Below, piece by piece: positions 35,258-42,797 of a stretch of 64,000 nucleotides of DNA; the first letter of the stretch is position 1; every line of letters starts with the position of its first letter. A model generated the notes under the pieces. That model was not told the DNA's origin and searched no databases. It saw only the letters and a program-made list of their open reading frames with translations. The stretch spans positions 1-64,000 of the forward strand of contig CAMNLA010000045.1 in NCBI GenBank assembly GCA_946542925.1, given 5' to 3'. A program made the position numbers and the translations under genes. Origin of the DNA: UBA4363 sp002393965 (GTDB lineage: Bacteria > Bacteroidota > Bacteroidia > Bacteroidales > Paludibacteraceae).

Positions 35258-37677
35258 CGTATGTTGGCTATGCTGATGATGTCTGAGAATACGCCGGCAG
35301 CCGTGACGGAGGCTCCTGCACCATATCCCTTGATTATCATCGGATATTCTTTATAGCGTTCCGTCGTGATCATGATGATGTTATTCGAACCCTCCAGGTC
35401 ATAGAAAGGATGACGCGAATCAACCTCCTGAAGACCGACAGAACATTTTCCGTTGTCCAATGTGGCTACGAAACGGTATTTCCTGTTTTCCGACTCCAAC
35501 TGACGACGCTTGGACTCAAAGTCCGCATCCATCTCCGATATGGTGCTCCAGAAATCCTCCAACGAACCTTCAAAGTACTTGTCAGGAACAAAGAGATGTT
35601 TCTCTACGTCTTCTTGCTCAACCTTATAGCCCGCCTCGCGCGCCAGTATGACGAGCTTCCGGATGACGTCTTTCCCACTGAGGTCGATACGCGGATCCGG
35701 CTCCGCATAGCCCGCCTCCTTCGCCATCCGGATAGTCTGTGAGAACGGAACTTCCGCACTGAGCGTATTGAAAATGTAATTCAATGTTCCCGACAGCACC
35801 GCATCAATGCGGGAGATTCGGTCGCCCGAGTTAATCAGGTCGTTGATGGTGTTGATGATCGGCAGACCCGCACCCACGTTGGTTTCAAACAGGAACTTGA
35901 TGCCCTTTTTGCGGGAGAGATCCTTCAGTTCCGCATACGTCTCATACGACGAGGAGGCAGCTATCTTATTCGCGGCCACCACCGACACGTTGTTGGTCAA
36001 CAACGCCTTGTAGAGCGACGCCACCGACGGCGAGGCCGTACAGTCCACGAACACGGAATTGTATATATTCATTTCCAGTATACCTTCCAACAAGGCTTCC
36101 GGAGTGTTATCCTCCCCTTCGCTTTCCAGACGGGTACGATAATCATGCAAGTCAATACCCTCCCTGTCAAAAACCATTTTCTTGCTGCTCGCAATACCCA
36201 CCACTTTTATCTTCAGACGGTTCTGGTTCAGCAACAACTCCTGCTGCTGCAACAACTGCTCCAGCAATCCGCCTCCCACCGTGCCTATGCCACAGAGAAA
36301 GACGTTCAACTCCTGATATTCCGACAGGAAGAACGACTCGTGAATCAGATTCAACGTCTTGCGGAGCTGATCCTTCTGGATGACAAACGAGATATTCGTT
36401 TCCGAGGCGCCCTGGGCAATCGCGATCACATTGATGCCACTGCGACCCAGCACGCCGAACAACTTACCCGAAATACCCGGAATACGCTTCATTCGGTCAC
36501 CGACCACCGCCACCGTCGCCAGGTCTTTCTCCGACTTGACTTCGTTGATCTCTCCCGTCGCAAGCTCATGCGCAAACTCACGGCAAATCAGCTCCACCGC
36601 ATGGTCCGCCTCGCTGTTTTTTACTCCTATGGTAATCGTATTTTCCGAGGCTGCCTGAGAGATGAAGAATACCGAAATCCCGGCATCAGCCAACGATCCG
36701 TAGAGGCGCTTGCTCACGCCTGTCACGCCGACCATGCCCATTCCGAGCATCGAGACCAGCGCCGTATCATTGATGGATGAAATCCCCTTGACGCTGTTCC
36801 CTTCCGACTCCCTGTTGCGGGAAATATAGGTGCCGGGCGCTGATGGGTTGAACGTATTTTTGATGAGGATAGGTATATTCTTGTGGTAAACGGGAAATAT
36901 GGTCGGAGGATAGATGACTTTCGCTCCGAAGTTGCACAACTCCATCGCCTCTACGTAACTCAACCTGTCTATCACATATGCCTTGCTGATGACACGCGGA
37001 TCCGCCGTCATGAATCCGTCCACGTCAGTCCATATTTCCAACTGGCTTGCACCTAACTCTGCCGCCAGAATCGCTGCCGTATAATCCGAACCGCCTCGGC
37101 CGAGGTTCGTGATCTCACCCGTCTCCGTATCCGTAGCAATGAATCCAGGAGCTAGGACAACGTCCGCGGTTCCTTTGGCAAATCTTCGACGCACCAAATC
37201 CGATGTGACTTCCATGTCAAGCACGGTCCGGCCACTTATTTCCTTAGTCTTGATAAAGTCCGGAGAGTAAGCGTACTCTGCCGACAACACACTCGATACG
37301 ATTCGTGACGACATGCGCTCGCCGAACGAGACCACCTGCCTCTTCTCTCGCGGCTTCAGCACCCCTTGTTCCGCTATGCTTTGATAGACCTTTTCCAGAT
37401 CGGCTAAGAGAGAATGGACTTTTTCTTCCACCTCCGGTCCTGCACCCAAACCGTCCATCACCTGTTGATGACGTTGAACGATTCTGCCGTACCCTTCCTT
37501 GTATCCTTCTCCGCCTTGCGCCGCCGCGCTGGCCGTCTCCAACAACTCATCCGTGATTCCGCCCAACGCCGAGACAACGACAATGACCGGCTCGCTCTGC
37601 GATGCGACAATGGACTGAACAGAACGAATGCTTTCCACCGAACCTACGGATGTTCCTCCAAACTTTAATACTTTCAT
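35254..37677 (-). CDS. thrA: Bifunctional aspartokinase / homoserine dehydrogenase
   Basis: An 807-residue fusion catalysing the first and third steps from aspartate to threonine and methionine. The aspartokinase domain starts KFGGTSVGS and includes TNLGRGGSDYTAA; two ACT regulatory domains follow at about 310-460; the homoserine dehydrogenase half has the NAD(P) loop FLCGIGTVGGGLLEQL, VDCTASPSVASLY and LFETNVGAGLPIINT. Length and order match E. coli ThrA. It leads a run with the FKBP and DUF4827 lipoproteins and the phosphohexomutase. I see no threonine-rich leader peptide upstream. Confidence 0.96.
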   Translation of the reverse strand: MKVLKFGGTSVGSVESIRSVQSIVASQSEPVIVVVSALGGITDELLETASAAAQGGEGYKEGYGRIVQRHQQVMDGLGAGPEVEEKVHSLLADLEKVYQSIAEQGVLKPREKRQVVSFGERMSSRIVSSVLSAEYAYSPDFIKTKEISGRTVLDMEVTSDLVRRRFAKGTADVVLAPGFIATDTETGEITNLGRGGSDYTAAILAAELGASQLEIWTDVDGFMTADPRVISKAYVIDRLSYVEAMELCNFGAKVIYPPTIFPVYHKNIPILIKNTFNPSAPGTYISRNRESEGNSVKGISSINDTALVSMLGMGMVGVTGVSKRLYGSLADAGISVFFISQAASENTITIGVKNSEADHAVELICREFAHELATGEINEVKSEKDLATVAVVGDRMKRIPGISGKLFGVLGRSGINVIAIAQGASETNISFVIQKDQLRKTLNLIHESFFLSEYQELNVFLCGIGTVGGGLLEQLLQQQELLLNQNRLKIKVVGIASSKKMVFDREGIDLHDYRTRLESEGEDNTPEALLEGILEMNIYNSVFVDCTASPSVASLYKALLTNNVSVVAANKIAASSSYETYAELKDLSRKKGIKFLFETNVGAGLPIINTINDLINSGDRISRIDAVLSGTLNYIFNTLSAEVPFSQTIRMAKEAGYAEPDPRIDLSGKDVIRKLVILAREAGYKVEQEDVEKHLFVPDKYFEGSLEDFWSTISEMDADFESKRRQLESENRKYRFVATLDNGKCSVGLQEVDSRHPFYDLEGSNNIIMITTERYKEYPMIIKGYGAGASVTAAGVFSDIISIANIR

Positions 37678-37840
37678 AATCTCTTATAATCTGCGATATG
37701 CTCTTAGTCTGCAAAAAAAATCTCAAGGGAGTCCCCAAAGAGACGACACCCCTCTGATCGTATGAACACGACAAAAATTGTGTAAAGGTAATGAATCCCA
37801 TAAAATACAGCGCCATAGGAACAAGGAAAAATATATTTTA

Positions 37841-37872
37841 TTTGCACGGATGCGAGTTTTTTACTTATTTTG
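37841..37872 (+). promoter_or_regulatory. Possible tRNA-Arg promoter
   Basis: TTTG at 37841-37844 and TATTTTG at 37866-37872, 21 bp apart. The -7 box lacks one base of the TAnnTTTG consensus. The rest of the 37678-37916 gap shows nothing clear. Confidence 0.4.
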
Positions 37873-37916
37873 CACCGTCTTTTTGGAGGCCCCTTAGCGG
37901 GACCTTACACGAAAGA

Positions 37917-37990
37917 GGTTGAGTAGCTCAACTGGATAGAGCAACAGCCTTCTAAGCTGTAGGTTAAGGGTTCGAGTCCCTTCTCAATCA
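37917..37990 (+). tRNA. tRNA-Arg (anticodon TCT)
   Basis: A 74-nt cloverleaf. Acceptor GGTTGAG pairs with CTCAATC, the anticodon stem ACAGC/GCTGT encloses CTTCTAA, and the T arm is AAGGG-TTCGAGT-CCCTT. CCA is not encoded. Confidence 0.96.
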
Positions 37991-38063
37991 CAACCGCATT
38001 GTCCTCTCCTTCTTTTCGAAAGACTCCCAGACAATGCCCACAAAAAAAGAAACATTAGATTAG

Positions 38064-38101
38064 AGCAGTATGGTCACTGATGGCATCCATACTGCTTTTT
38101 T
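38064..38101 (+). terminator. Intrinsic terminator after tRNA-Arg
   Basis: AGCAGTATGG pairs with CCATACTGCT, then six T. Confidence 0.88.
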
Positions 38102-38107
38102 CTTAGA

Positions 38108-38150
38108 TAGAAGATAAAAGAGGACCCGCAACCTCACGGTTACGGGTCCT
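38108..38150 (-). terminator. Intrinsic terminator after HU
   Basis: AGGACCCG pairs with CGGGTCCT with an inner CAACC/GGTTA stem. On the minus strand it is followed by CTTTTATC, a T-rich tail. Confidence 0.75.
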
Positions 38151-38176
38151 TCTATGTTTTGCTGAATTTCGACTGA

Positions 38177-38449
38177 TTAGTTGATAGCGTCAGCAAGCTC
38201 AGCACCAGCTTTGAATTTAGCAACCTTCTTTGCCTTGATGGTGATCTTCTGCTTCGTAGCTGGGTTGATACCCTGGCGTGCTCCTCTCTCTGCTACAGAG
38301 AAAGAACCAAAACCTACGAGGCTGATTTTGTCTCCCTTCTTGAGGGTTTCGGTTACTGCACCTACAAATGCATCAAGAGCCTTCTTGGAATCTGCCTTGC
38401 TGATGCCTGCTTTTTCAGCGATTGCGTTAATCAAATCTGCTTTGTTCAT
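38177..38449 (-). CDS. HU family DNA-binding protein
   Basis: A 90-residue nucleoid protein that bends and compacts DNA. It starts MNKADLINAIAEKAGIS, has the hinge KISLVGFGSFSVAERGARQG, the DNA-contacting arm with NPATKQKITI, and the C-terminal KKVAKFKAGAELADAIN. It is a single gene with its own promoter and terminator. Confidence 0.97.
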   Translation of the reverse strand: MNKADLINAIAEKAGISKADSKKALDAFVGAVTETLKKGDKISLVGFGSFSVAERGARQGINPATKQKITIKAKKVAKFKAGAELADAIN

Positions 38450-38524
38450 AGTAATACGATTTTATGATAAAAAATTAAAATTAAAAAAATTTCTGTTGTT
38501 TCTTTTCTCCAATCAAAAGTATTG

Positions 38525-38554
38525 CAAATATAGGACATTGGACCTTTCCAACAA
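38525..38554 (-). promoter_or_regulatory. HU promoter (-33 and -7)
   Basis: On the minus strand TTG (38552-38554) and TATATTTG (38525-38532) are 19 bp apart, matching the Bacteroidetes arrangement. The leader to the start codon is about 70 nt and A/T-rich. Confidence 0.75.
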
Positions 38555-38793
38555 GTTTTTTCTCAATTATTTTTAAAAAAATTACACCAATAGTTCATTT
38601 TTATGTTAAAAAACATGTTTTCTATCCTCACTCATCACTACACGCTCCTCCGCAAGAGTCATTTGCGTCGTTTTACATACCATAGAAGCAGAGACCGCCT
38701 TACTTGAACTCTGCCAGCACTCAAATCAAAGCCTGATGAAATCAGACTGATTTTATTTCCGCATTCAGATTATGACCGGAAGCCATATTTCAT

Positions 38794-38939
38794 CCTACCA
38801 CTCCACTACTACTCCACCACTACTCCACTACTACTCCACCACTACCACTCCACTACTACTCCACTACCACTCCACTACTACTCCAATACCACTCCAATAC
38901 TACTCCAATACTACTCCAATACTACTCCAATACTACTCC
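38794..38939. repeat. Tandem 11-bp repeat array, 13 units
   Basis: Thirteen contiguous units, twelve of 11 bp and one of 14 bp (38838-38851). Left units are variants of ACTACTACTCC; the last five are AATACCACTCC then four perfect AATACTACTCC. The latter is the reverse complement of the unit upstream of relA at 571-603. Confidence 0.92.
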
Positions 38940-38940
38940 A

Positions 38941-39459
38941 CTACTTTTTCCTCTCTCCCTTCTCTCCCTTCTCTCCCCTCTCTCCCCTTCCTTCAAGAAA
39001 GCGGTTCAGCAACTCAGCTGCCCACTTACACTTCATCGCACAGGGACGTCCCTTGTACTTCTCTGGCAACGGAACTTGATGTGCTGGACCTTCCGCAGCG
39101 ACGAATCCCTTCAGACCGAGGATCTCGCCACACACAATCGACCCGTACTGCTCCTTAAACTCAGAGCATAACTGATGAGTCACCTGCGCTGCGCGGTTGG
39201 ACGATTCCTTGTCTCCGACATCGCCACTGCCTGTCTCCAGCCCGACGACAGCTGCAAGCGACAGAACCGCTCCGCATACTTGACGCTGACGGCCCACACC
39301 GCCACCGAATGCCGTGGCAAGCCGCGCAGCCGTCTCGGGCGACAGACCCTCCCGCTCCGCATAGGCCATCAGTACAGCCTGACCGCAGTTATACCCTTCC
39401 ACAAAAAGATCCGCCGCTTTCTCTGCATAGGATGACCATCTCATTTCTTCTTTCAACAT
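38941..39459 (-). CDS. C_GCAxxG_C_C family (putative redox) protein with low-complexity tail
   Basis: A 172-residue cytoplasmic protein of the C_GCAxxG_C_C family, a Cys-rich family linked to redox or metal functions but not characterised. The motif is seen as GYNCGQAVLM, FGGGVGRQRQVCGAV, IVCGEILGL and PCAMKCKWAAELL. The start is taken at ATG 39459 (MLKEEMRWSS); the frame continues upstream but enters a promoter and a pyrimidine repeat. The last roughly 15 residues are Gly/Glu/Lys/Arg repeats encoded by a 9-bp tandem repeat at 38952-38987, directly abutting the 11-bp array. Confidence 0.82.
   Translation of the reverse strand: MLKEEMRWSSYAEKAADLFVEGYNCGQAVLMAYAEREGLSPETAARLATAFGGGVGRQRQVCGAVLSLAAVVGLETGSGDVGDKESSNRAAQVTHQLCSEFKEQYGSIVCGEILGLKGFVAAEGPAHQVPLPEKYKGRPCAMKCKWAAELLNRFLEGRGERGEKGEKGERKK
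38952..38987 (-). repeat. 9-bp tandem repeat inside a coding tail
   Basis: On the plus strand TCTCTCCCT occurs twice and TCTCTCCCC twice, four contiguous units. On the coding (minus) strand each unit is three codons giving Gly-Glu-(Arg/Lys). Confidence 0.88.
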
Positions 39460-39475
39460 GATATTCCTTTTTTTG

Positions 39476-39483
39476 CAAAGATA
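39476..39483 (-). promoter_or_regulatory. C_GCAxxG gene promoter, -7 element
   Basis: Minus-strand TATCTTTG, 17 bp before the chosen ATG. Confidence 0.55.
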
Positions 39484-39530
39484 AACATGTCTTGCCGCAC
39501 AGAGAAAATTTTCTCTCCCATCTAATCCTT

Positions 39531-39596
39531 CTTCCTCCATCCCCCCTCCACCTCCATCCATCCTCCCTCCACCCCCCCCTCCATCCCCTCTCCATC
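39531..39596. repeat. Degenerate ~11-bp phased pyrimidine tract
   Basis: Between the divergent promoters of the C_GCAxxG and rhomboid genes, TCCA(T/C) recurs at 39536, 39547, 39557, 39568, 39580 and 39591, a spacing of 10-12 bp in an almost pure C/T strand that includes a run of eight C. Confidence 0.7.
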
Positions 39597-39650
39597 CCAT
39601 CTGGATGTCAAAAAACACGGACCCGTCATTTCTGCTCGCTTTTTTTCGTC

Positions 39651-39658
39651 TATCTTTG
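39651..39658 (+). promoter_or_regulatory. Rhomboid gene promoter, -7 element
   Basis: TATCTTTG, 30 bp before the chosen ATG at 39688. No clear -33 element. Confidence 0.6.
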
Positions 39659-39687
39659 TGCTCGCTTTTTTATTTTATGATTTCACC

Positions 39688-40572
39688 ATGAGTCGCTTCT
39701 CCGCTGAATACTCCAACATCCCACGCATCACCAAGGCCTTGTTGATTGCCAATTTCGTCATCTTCTTCCTGCAATTCCTCTTGGGCGACCTTCTCAGCTA
39801 TTACCTCTCACTCCACTATGTCGCCTCCCGCGATTTCCACTTCTTCCAGCTGATCACCTACATGTTTCTGCATGGCGGATTCTCACACTTGTTCTTCAAC
39901 ATGTTCGCCCTCTGGATGTTCGGACAGGTAATCGAGAATTACCTGGGTACAGAACGCTACCTTATATATTATATTGTATGCGGCATCGGAGCGGGCATTC
40001 TGCAGGAAGTCTCCTGGTACTGGAGCGGAGTGAACCCTTTTGCCGTCGATAACTACATGACCGTCGGAGCCTCAGGCGCCATCTTCGGTATCCTGCTGGC
40101 GTTCGGCATGCTCTTCCCGAACCAACCCATATTCCTATTCTTCATCCCCATCCCCATTAAGGCTAAATATTTCGTGGCAGGATATGCACTCATCGAACTC
40201 TATTCCGGAGTACACGTCAGCGCTGGAGACAACGTGGCACACTTCGCCCACCTCGGTGGCATGATCTTCGGATTCCTGATGCTCAAGTTCTGGCAGAGAA
40301 AACCTTACGGCTCCTCCTGGAGCAAAAAAATAGAGAACGCTCTTTACAAAGCAAAAGATTTTTTCATACATTTGTTTTCCAATGACAAGGAGAGCTCGTT
40401 CCGCAACAGCTCTACCAACAACGGCACCTTCGAATCCGATGCCGATTGGAACGCACGCAAAGTTCAAGAAGAGAAAGAGATAGATGAAATTCTGGATAAG
40501 ATCAAGGCAAACGGATACGATAGTCTATCCAAAGAAGAGAAGGAAAAGCTCTTTCGCAAAAGAAGCAACTAA
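39688..40572 (+). CDS. Rhomboid family intramembrane serine protease
   Basis: A 294-residue inner-membrane protease. Six transmembrane helices lie within residues about 15-200. HGGFSHLFFNMFALWMFG is the L1/TM2 block, the catalytic Ser129 is in GASGAIFG, and His188 in AHLGGMIFG completes the dyad. The soluble C-terminal tail (about 205-294) is charged and ends ILDKIKANGYDSLSKEEKE. The ATG at 39688 was chosen over a TTG at 39658 that lies inside the -7 element. Its end overlaps the next gene by 89 bases. Confidence 0.93.
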   Translation: MSRFSAEYSNIPRITKALLIANFVIFFLQFLLGDLLSYYLSLHYVASRDFHFFQLITYMFLHGGFSHLFFNMFALWMFGQVIENYLGTERYLIYYIVCGIGAGILQEVSWYWSGVNPFAVDNYMTVGASGAIFGILLAFGMLFPNQPIFLFFIPIPIKAKYFVAGYALIELYSGVHVSAGDNVAHFAHLGGMIFGFLMLKFWQRKPYGSSWSKKIENALYKAKDFFIHLFSNDKESSFRNSSTNNGTFESDADWNARKVQEEKEIDEILDKIKANGYDSLSKEEKEKLFRKRSN

Positions 40573-41722
40573 GAGATTCTACCACGGCATCCTACATGCC
40601 TTCAATCTCACGCTGAACATCATCTTCATCATCCTCCTGCTCCTGGCGGGACTCTCCACTCAGATCTCTCCCGAGAAGTTTATTCTTCCCGCTTTCCTCG
40701 GACTCGGATTCTCATTCTTCGTGATCGTCAACATCCTCTTCGTGCTGCTTTGGATCATTCGGCGAAGATGGCACTTCGTACTCTCCCTTTTCTGTCTGAT
40801 CCTGCTCTCCGGCAATATTCAGAACAACTTCCCTCTCCATCCTCTCGCCACCGACCAACTCCCCGACAGCGACTCGACCTCCACCCTGCGCGTCCTCTCT
40901 TTCAACGTCAGACTCTTCAACTTCTACGAACTCAACAAGGGACACAATGCCGCCCTGGACTACATCGCCGCACAAGACGCTGACGTCATCTGCCTACAGG
41001 AGTTCGGATTCTATAACAAGGACAAATTCCTGACACAGGACCTCATCCTACGCGCCCTGCGCCACAAATACCCCTACTTTCAGATCTCCTGCCGCAAACA
41101 CGTACGACACCGCAGCAGTTATGGCATTGCTACCTTTTCCAGATATCCCATCGTAGGCAAAGGACGAGTCAACTACCCTTCTGCCTATAGCCGAACCATC
41201 TTCTCAGACGTCCTAATCGGCAACGATACCGTGCGCATCTTCAACTGCCACCTCGAGTCCAATCAGCTGACCAGCAACGACAAAAGAAAGATGCAGGAAC
41301 TCATGGAAACAAAAAACACAAAAACAATCCCACAGACAACCGAACAGATCAGCGGCAAACTCGGCAAGGCAGCACAAATACGGGCGCGACAGAGCGACAG
41401 CATCAACGCCGCCATTCGACGCTCATCCGTCCGGCGCATCATCGTCTGCGGCGATTTCAACGACCACCCCGTCTCCTATGTCTACAAACGTATCCGCTCC
41501 GACCTCAACGACGCTTTCGTTAAGACCTCCTCCGGATTCGGCATCACCTACAACGAATTCCCCTTCTACTACCGCATCGACCACCTGCTCTATAGCAAGA
41601 ATATCGAGGCAGGACAATTCCGCATTCATCGCGATGCCACCGAACATGCGAAGGACATCTCAGACCATTACCCCATTTCCTGCTCCTTCGAACTGCATCC
41701 TAAGAAACACAACATTAAATAA
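40484..41722 (+). CDS. Membrane-anchored endonuclease/exonuclease/phosphatase family protein
   Basis: A 412-residue protein. A basic N-terminus (1-33) is followed by about three transmembrane helices (34-110) and then an EEP domain with LSFNVRLFNFYEL, VICLQEFGFY, IFNCHLES, VCGDFNDHPVSYV and ISDHYPISC, which supply the expected metal and catalytic residues. The substrate may be a nucleic acid, lipid headgroup or other phosphoester. The ATG at 40484 is the only ATG, GTG or TTG before the first helix, so the gene overlaps the rhomboid gene by 89 bases in another frame. Confidence 0.85.
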   Translation: MKFWIRSRQTDTIVYPKKRRKSSFAKEATKRFYHGILHAFNLTLNIIFIILLLLAGLSTQISPEKFILPAFLGLGFSFFVIVNILFVLLWIIRRRWHFVLSLFCLILLSGNIQNNFPLHPLATDQLPDSDSTSTLRVLSFNVRLFNFYELNKGHNAALDYIAAQDADVICLQEFGFYNKDKFLTQDLILRALRHKYPYFQISCRKHVRHRSSYGIATFSRYPIVGKGRVNYPSAYSRTIFSDVLIGNDTVRIFNCHLESNQLTSNDKRKMQELMETKNTKTIPQTTEQISGKLGKAAQIRARQSDSINAAIRRSSVRRIIVCGDFNDHPVSYVYKRIRSDLNDAFVKTSSGFGITYNEFPFYYRIDHLLYSKNIEAGQFRIHRDATEHAKDISDHYPISCSFELHPKKHNIK

Positions 41723-41735
41723 AATCACACATACC

Positions 41736-42242
41736 ATGCAACCTGTCGTCAGCATCATCATGGGCAGCACATCCGACCTTCCTGTCATGGAAAAAGCTGC
41801 CAAGCAACTCAACGATTTCGCCATCCCTTTCGAGGTCAATGCCCTCTCCGCACACCGCACGCCGCAGGAGGTGGCCGACTTCGCTACTCACGCCGAAGAA
41901 CGTGGCATTCGCGTCATCATAGCCGCAGCCGGCATGGCCGCTCACCTCGGCGGCGTCATCGCTTCCATGACCTCTCTGCCCGTCATCGGTGTGCCTATCA
42001 AGTCCTCTTTCGAGGGACTTGACTCTCTGCTCTCCATCGTACAGATGCCTCCCGGAATTCCAGTCGCTACCGTAGGCGTCAACGCAGCCCAGAACGCAGC
42101 CATCCTGGCCATCGAGATTCTCGCGCTCAGCGACGAGCGCATTCGCACACAGCTCTTGGAGTTTAAGCAAGGACTCAAGGACAAGATTACAAAAGCAAAC
42201 GACGAACTCAAGAACGTGCACTACGATTTCAAAACCAACTGA
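41736..42242 (+). CDS. purE: N5-carboxyaminoimidazole ribonucleotide mutase PurE
   Basis: PurE converts N5-CAIR to CAIR in purine synthesis. The 168-residue protein has the class I pattern MGSTSDLPVM, NALSAHRTPQEVADFA, IIAAAGMAAHLGGVIASMT, VIGVPI and a VQMPPGIPVATVGVNAAQNAA block. The ATG at 41736 follows the EEP gene by 13 bp. Its stop overlaps the folK start by one base (TGATG). Confidence 0.97.
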   Translation: MQPVVSIIMGSTSDLPVMEKAAKQLNDFAIPFEVNALSAHRTPQEVADFATHAEERGIRVIIAAAGMAAHLGGVIASMTSLPVIGVPIKSSFEGLDSLLSIVQMPPGIPVATVGVNAAQNAAILAIEILALSDERIRTQLLEFKQGLKDKITKANDELKNVHYDFKTN

Positions 42243-42769
42243 TGACGCAAATCGCCTATCTGGGACTGGGTAGCAACCTCGGCAATAGAATCCGACATCT
42301 CAACGTCGGCATCAGACTTCTGGAAAAGCAAGCCGGAGACGTTCTTCGCGTCTCGCCTTTCTACGAGTCCGAACCTTGGGGCTATCAGAGCCCTAACCGC
42401 TACGTCAATGCCGTATGCGAGTTGCGAACCGAACTGCAGCCTCTCCGACTGCTCGACTGCTGCAAGAACATCGAACGGCAGGCAGGACGAAAGAACAAGA
42501 CATCAGACCACTACGAAGACCGGCCGCTGGACATCGATATACTCCTCTACGGAAACGACGCGATCGACTGTCCAAGACTCACCATCCCTCACCCCAGACT
42601 CGCCATCCGGGCCTTTGTGCTCTTTCCTCTATCCGACCTGATTCCGGATTTTATTGTACCTTTGACACGAAAAAGCGTTGCTCAACTGCGCGATGAAATA
42701 ACCGATTCCTCCGACTCCGACAGGGTCAGACCTCTCCCACCCCTCTCTTCGTCCTCCCATTCTCTCTGA
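42242..42769 (+). CDS. folK: 2-amino-4-hydroxy-6-hydroxymethyldihydropteridine pyrophosphokinase FolK
   Basis: FolK transfers pyrophosphate from ATP to 6-hydroxymethyl-dihydropterin in folate synthesis. The 175-residue protein has AYLGLGSNLGNR at the start, SPFYESEPWGY, FVNA-like RYVNAVCELRT, and the signature DRPLDIDILLYG with IPHPRLAIRAFVL. The start overlaps the purE stop. The last 25 residues are Ser/Pro-rich and outside the domain. Confidence 0.95.
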   Translation: MTQIAYLGLGSNLGNRIRHLNVGIRLLEKQAGDVLRVSPFYESEPWGYQSPNRYVNAVCELRTELQPLRLLDCCKNIERQAGRKNKTSDHYEDRPLDIDILLYGNDAIDCPRLTIPHPRLAIRAFVLFPLSDLIPDFIVPLTRKSVAQLRDEITDSSDSDRVRPLPPLSSSSHSL

Positions 42770-42797
42770 TATAAAGATAAAATTCATTTTTTTGGCT

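Larger units (their letters stand above)
38450..38940. other. Intergenic region with HU promoter and repeat array
   Basis: The left part holds the HU promoter at 38525-38554. The middle (38560-38790) is AT-rich with a small ATGTT-aaaaaa-CAT inverted repeat and nothing else recognised. The right part is the 11-bp repeat array at 38794-38939. A 129-residue open frame across the array (Thr/Ser/Tyr/Leu repeats) is a product of the repeats and is not called. Confidence 0.75.

Noticed and set aside
37678..37816. Threonine-attenuation leader upstream of thrA
   Set aside because: A short minus-strand frame has only a couple of Thr and Ile codons, and no terminator/antiterminator pair is visible.
38794..38939. 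Possible CRISPR array
   Set aside because: Units are contiguous 11-mers without spacers and no cas gene is present.
38772..39158. A 128-codon plus-strand frame rich in Thr, Ser, Tyr, Leu and Pro
   Set aside because: It is the translation of the 11-bp repeat array plus antisense of the C_GCAxxG gene. An 11-bp repeat does not preserve frame, so the apparent protein repeat is an artefact.
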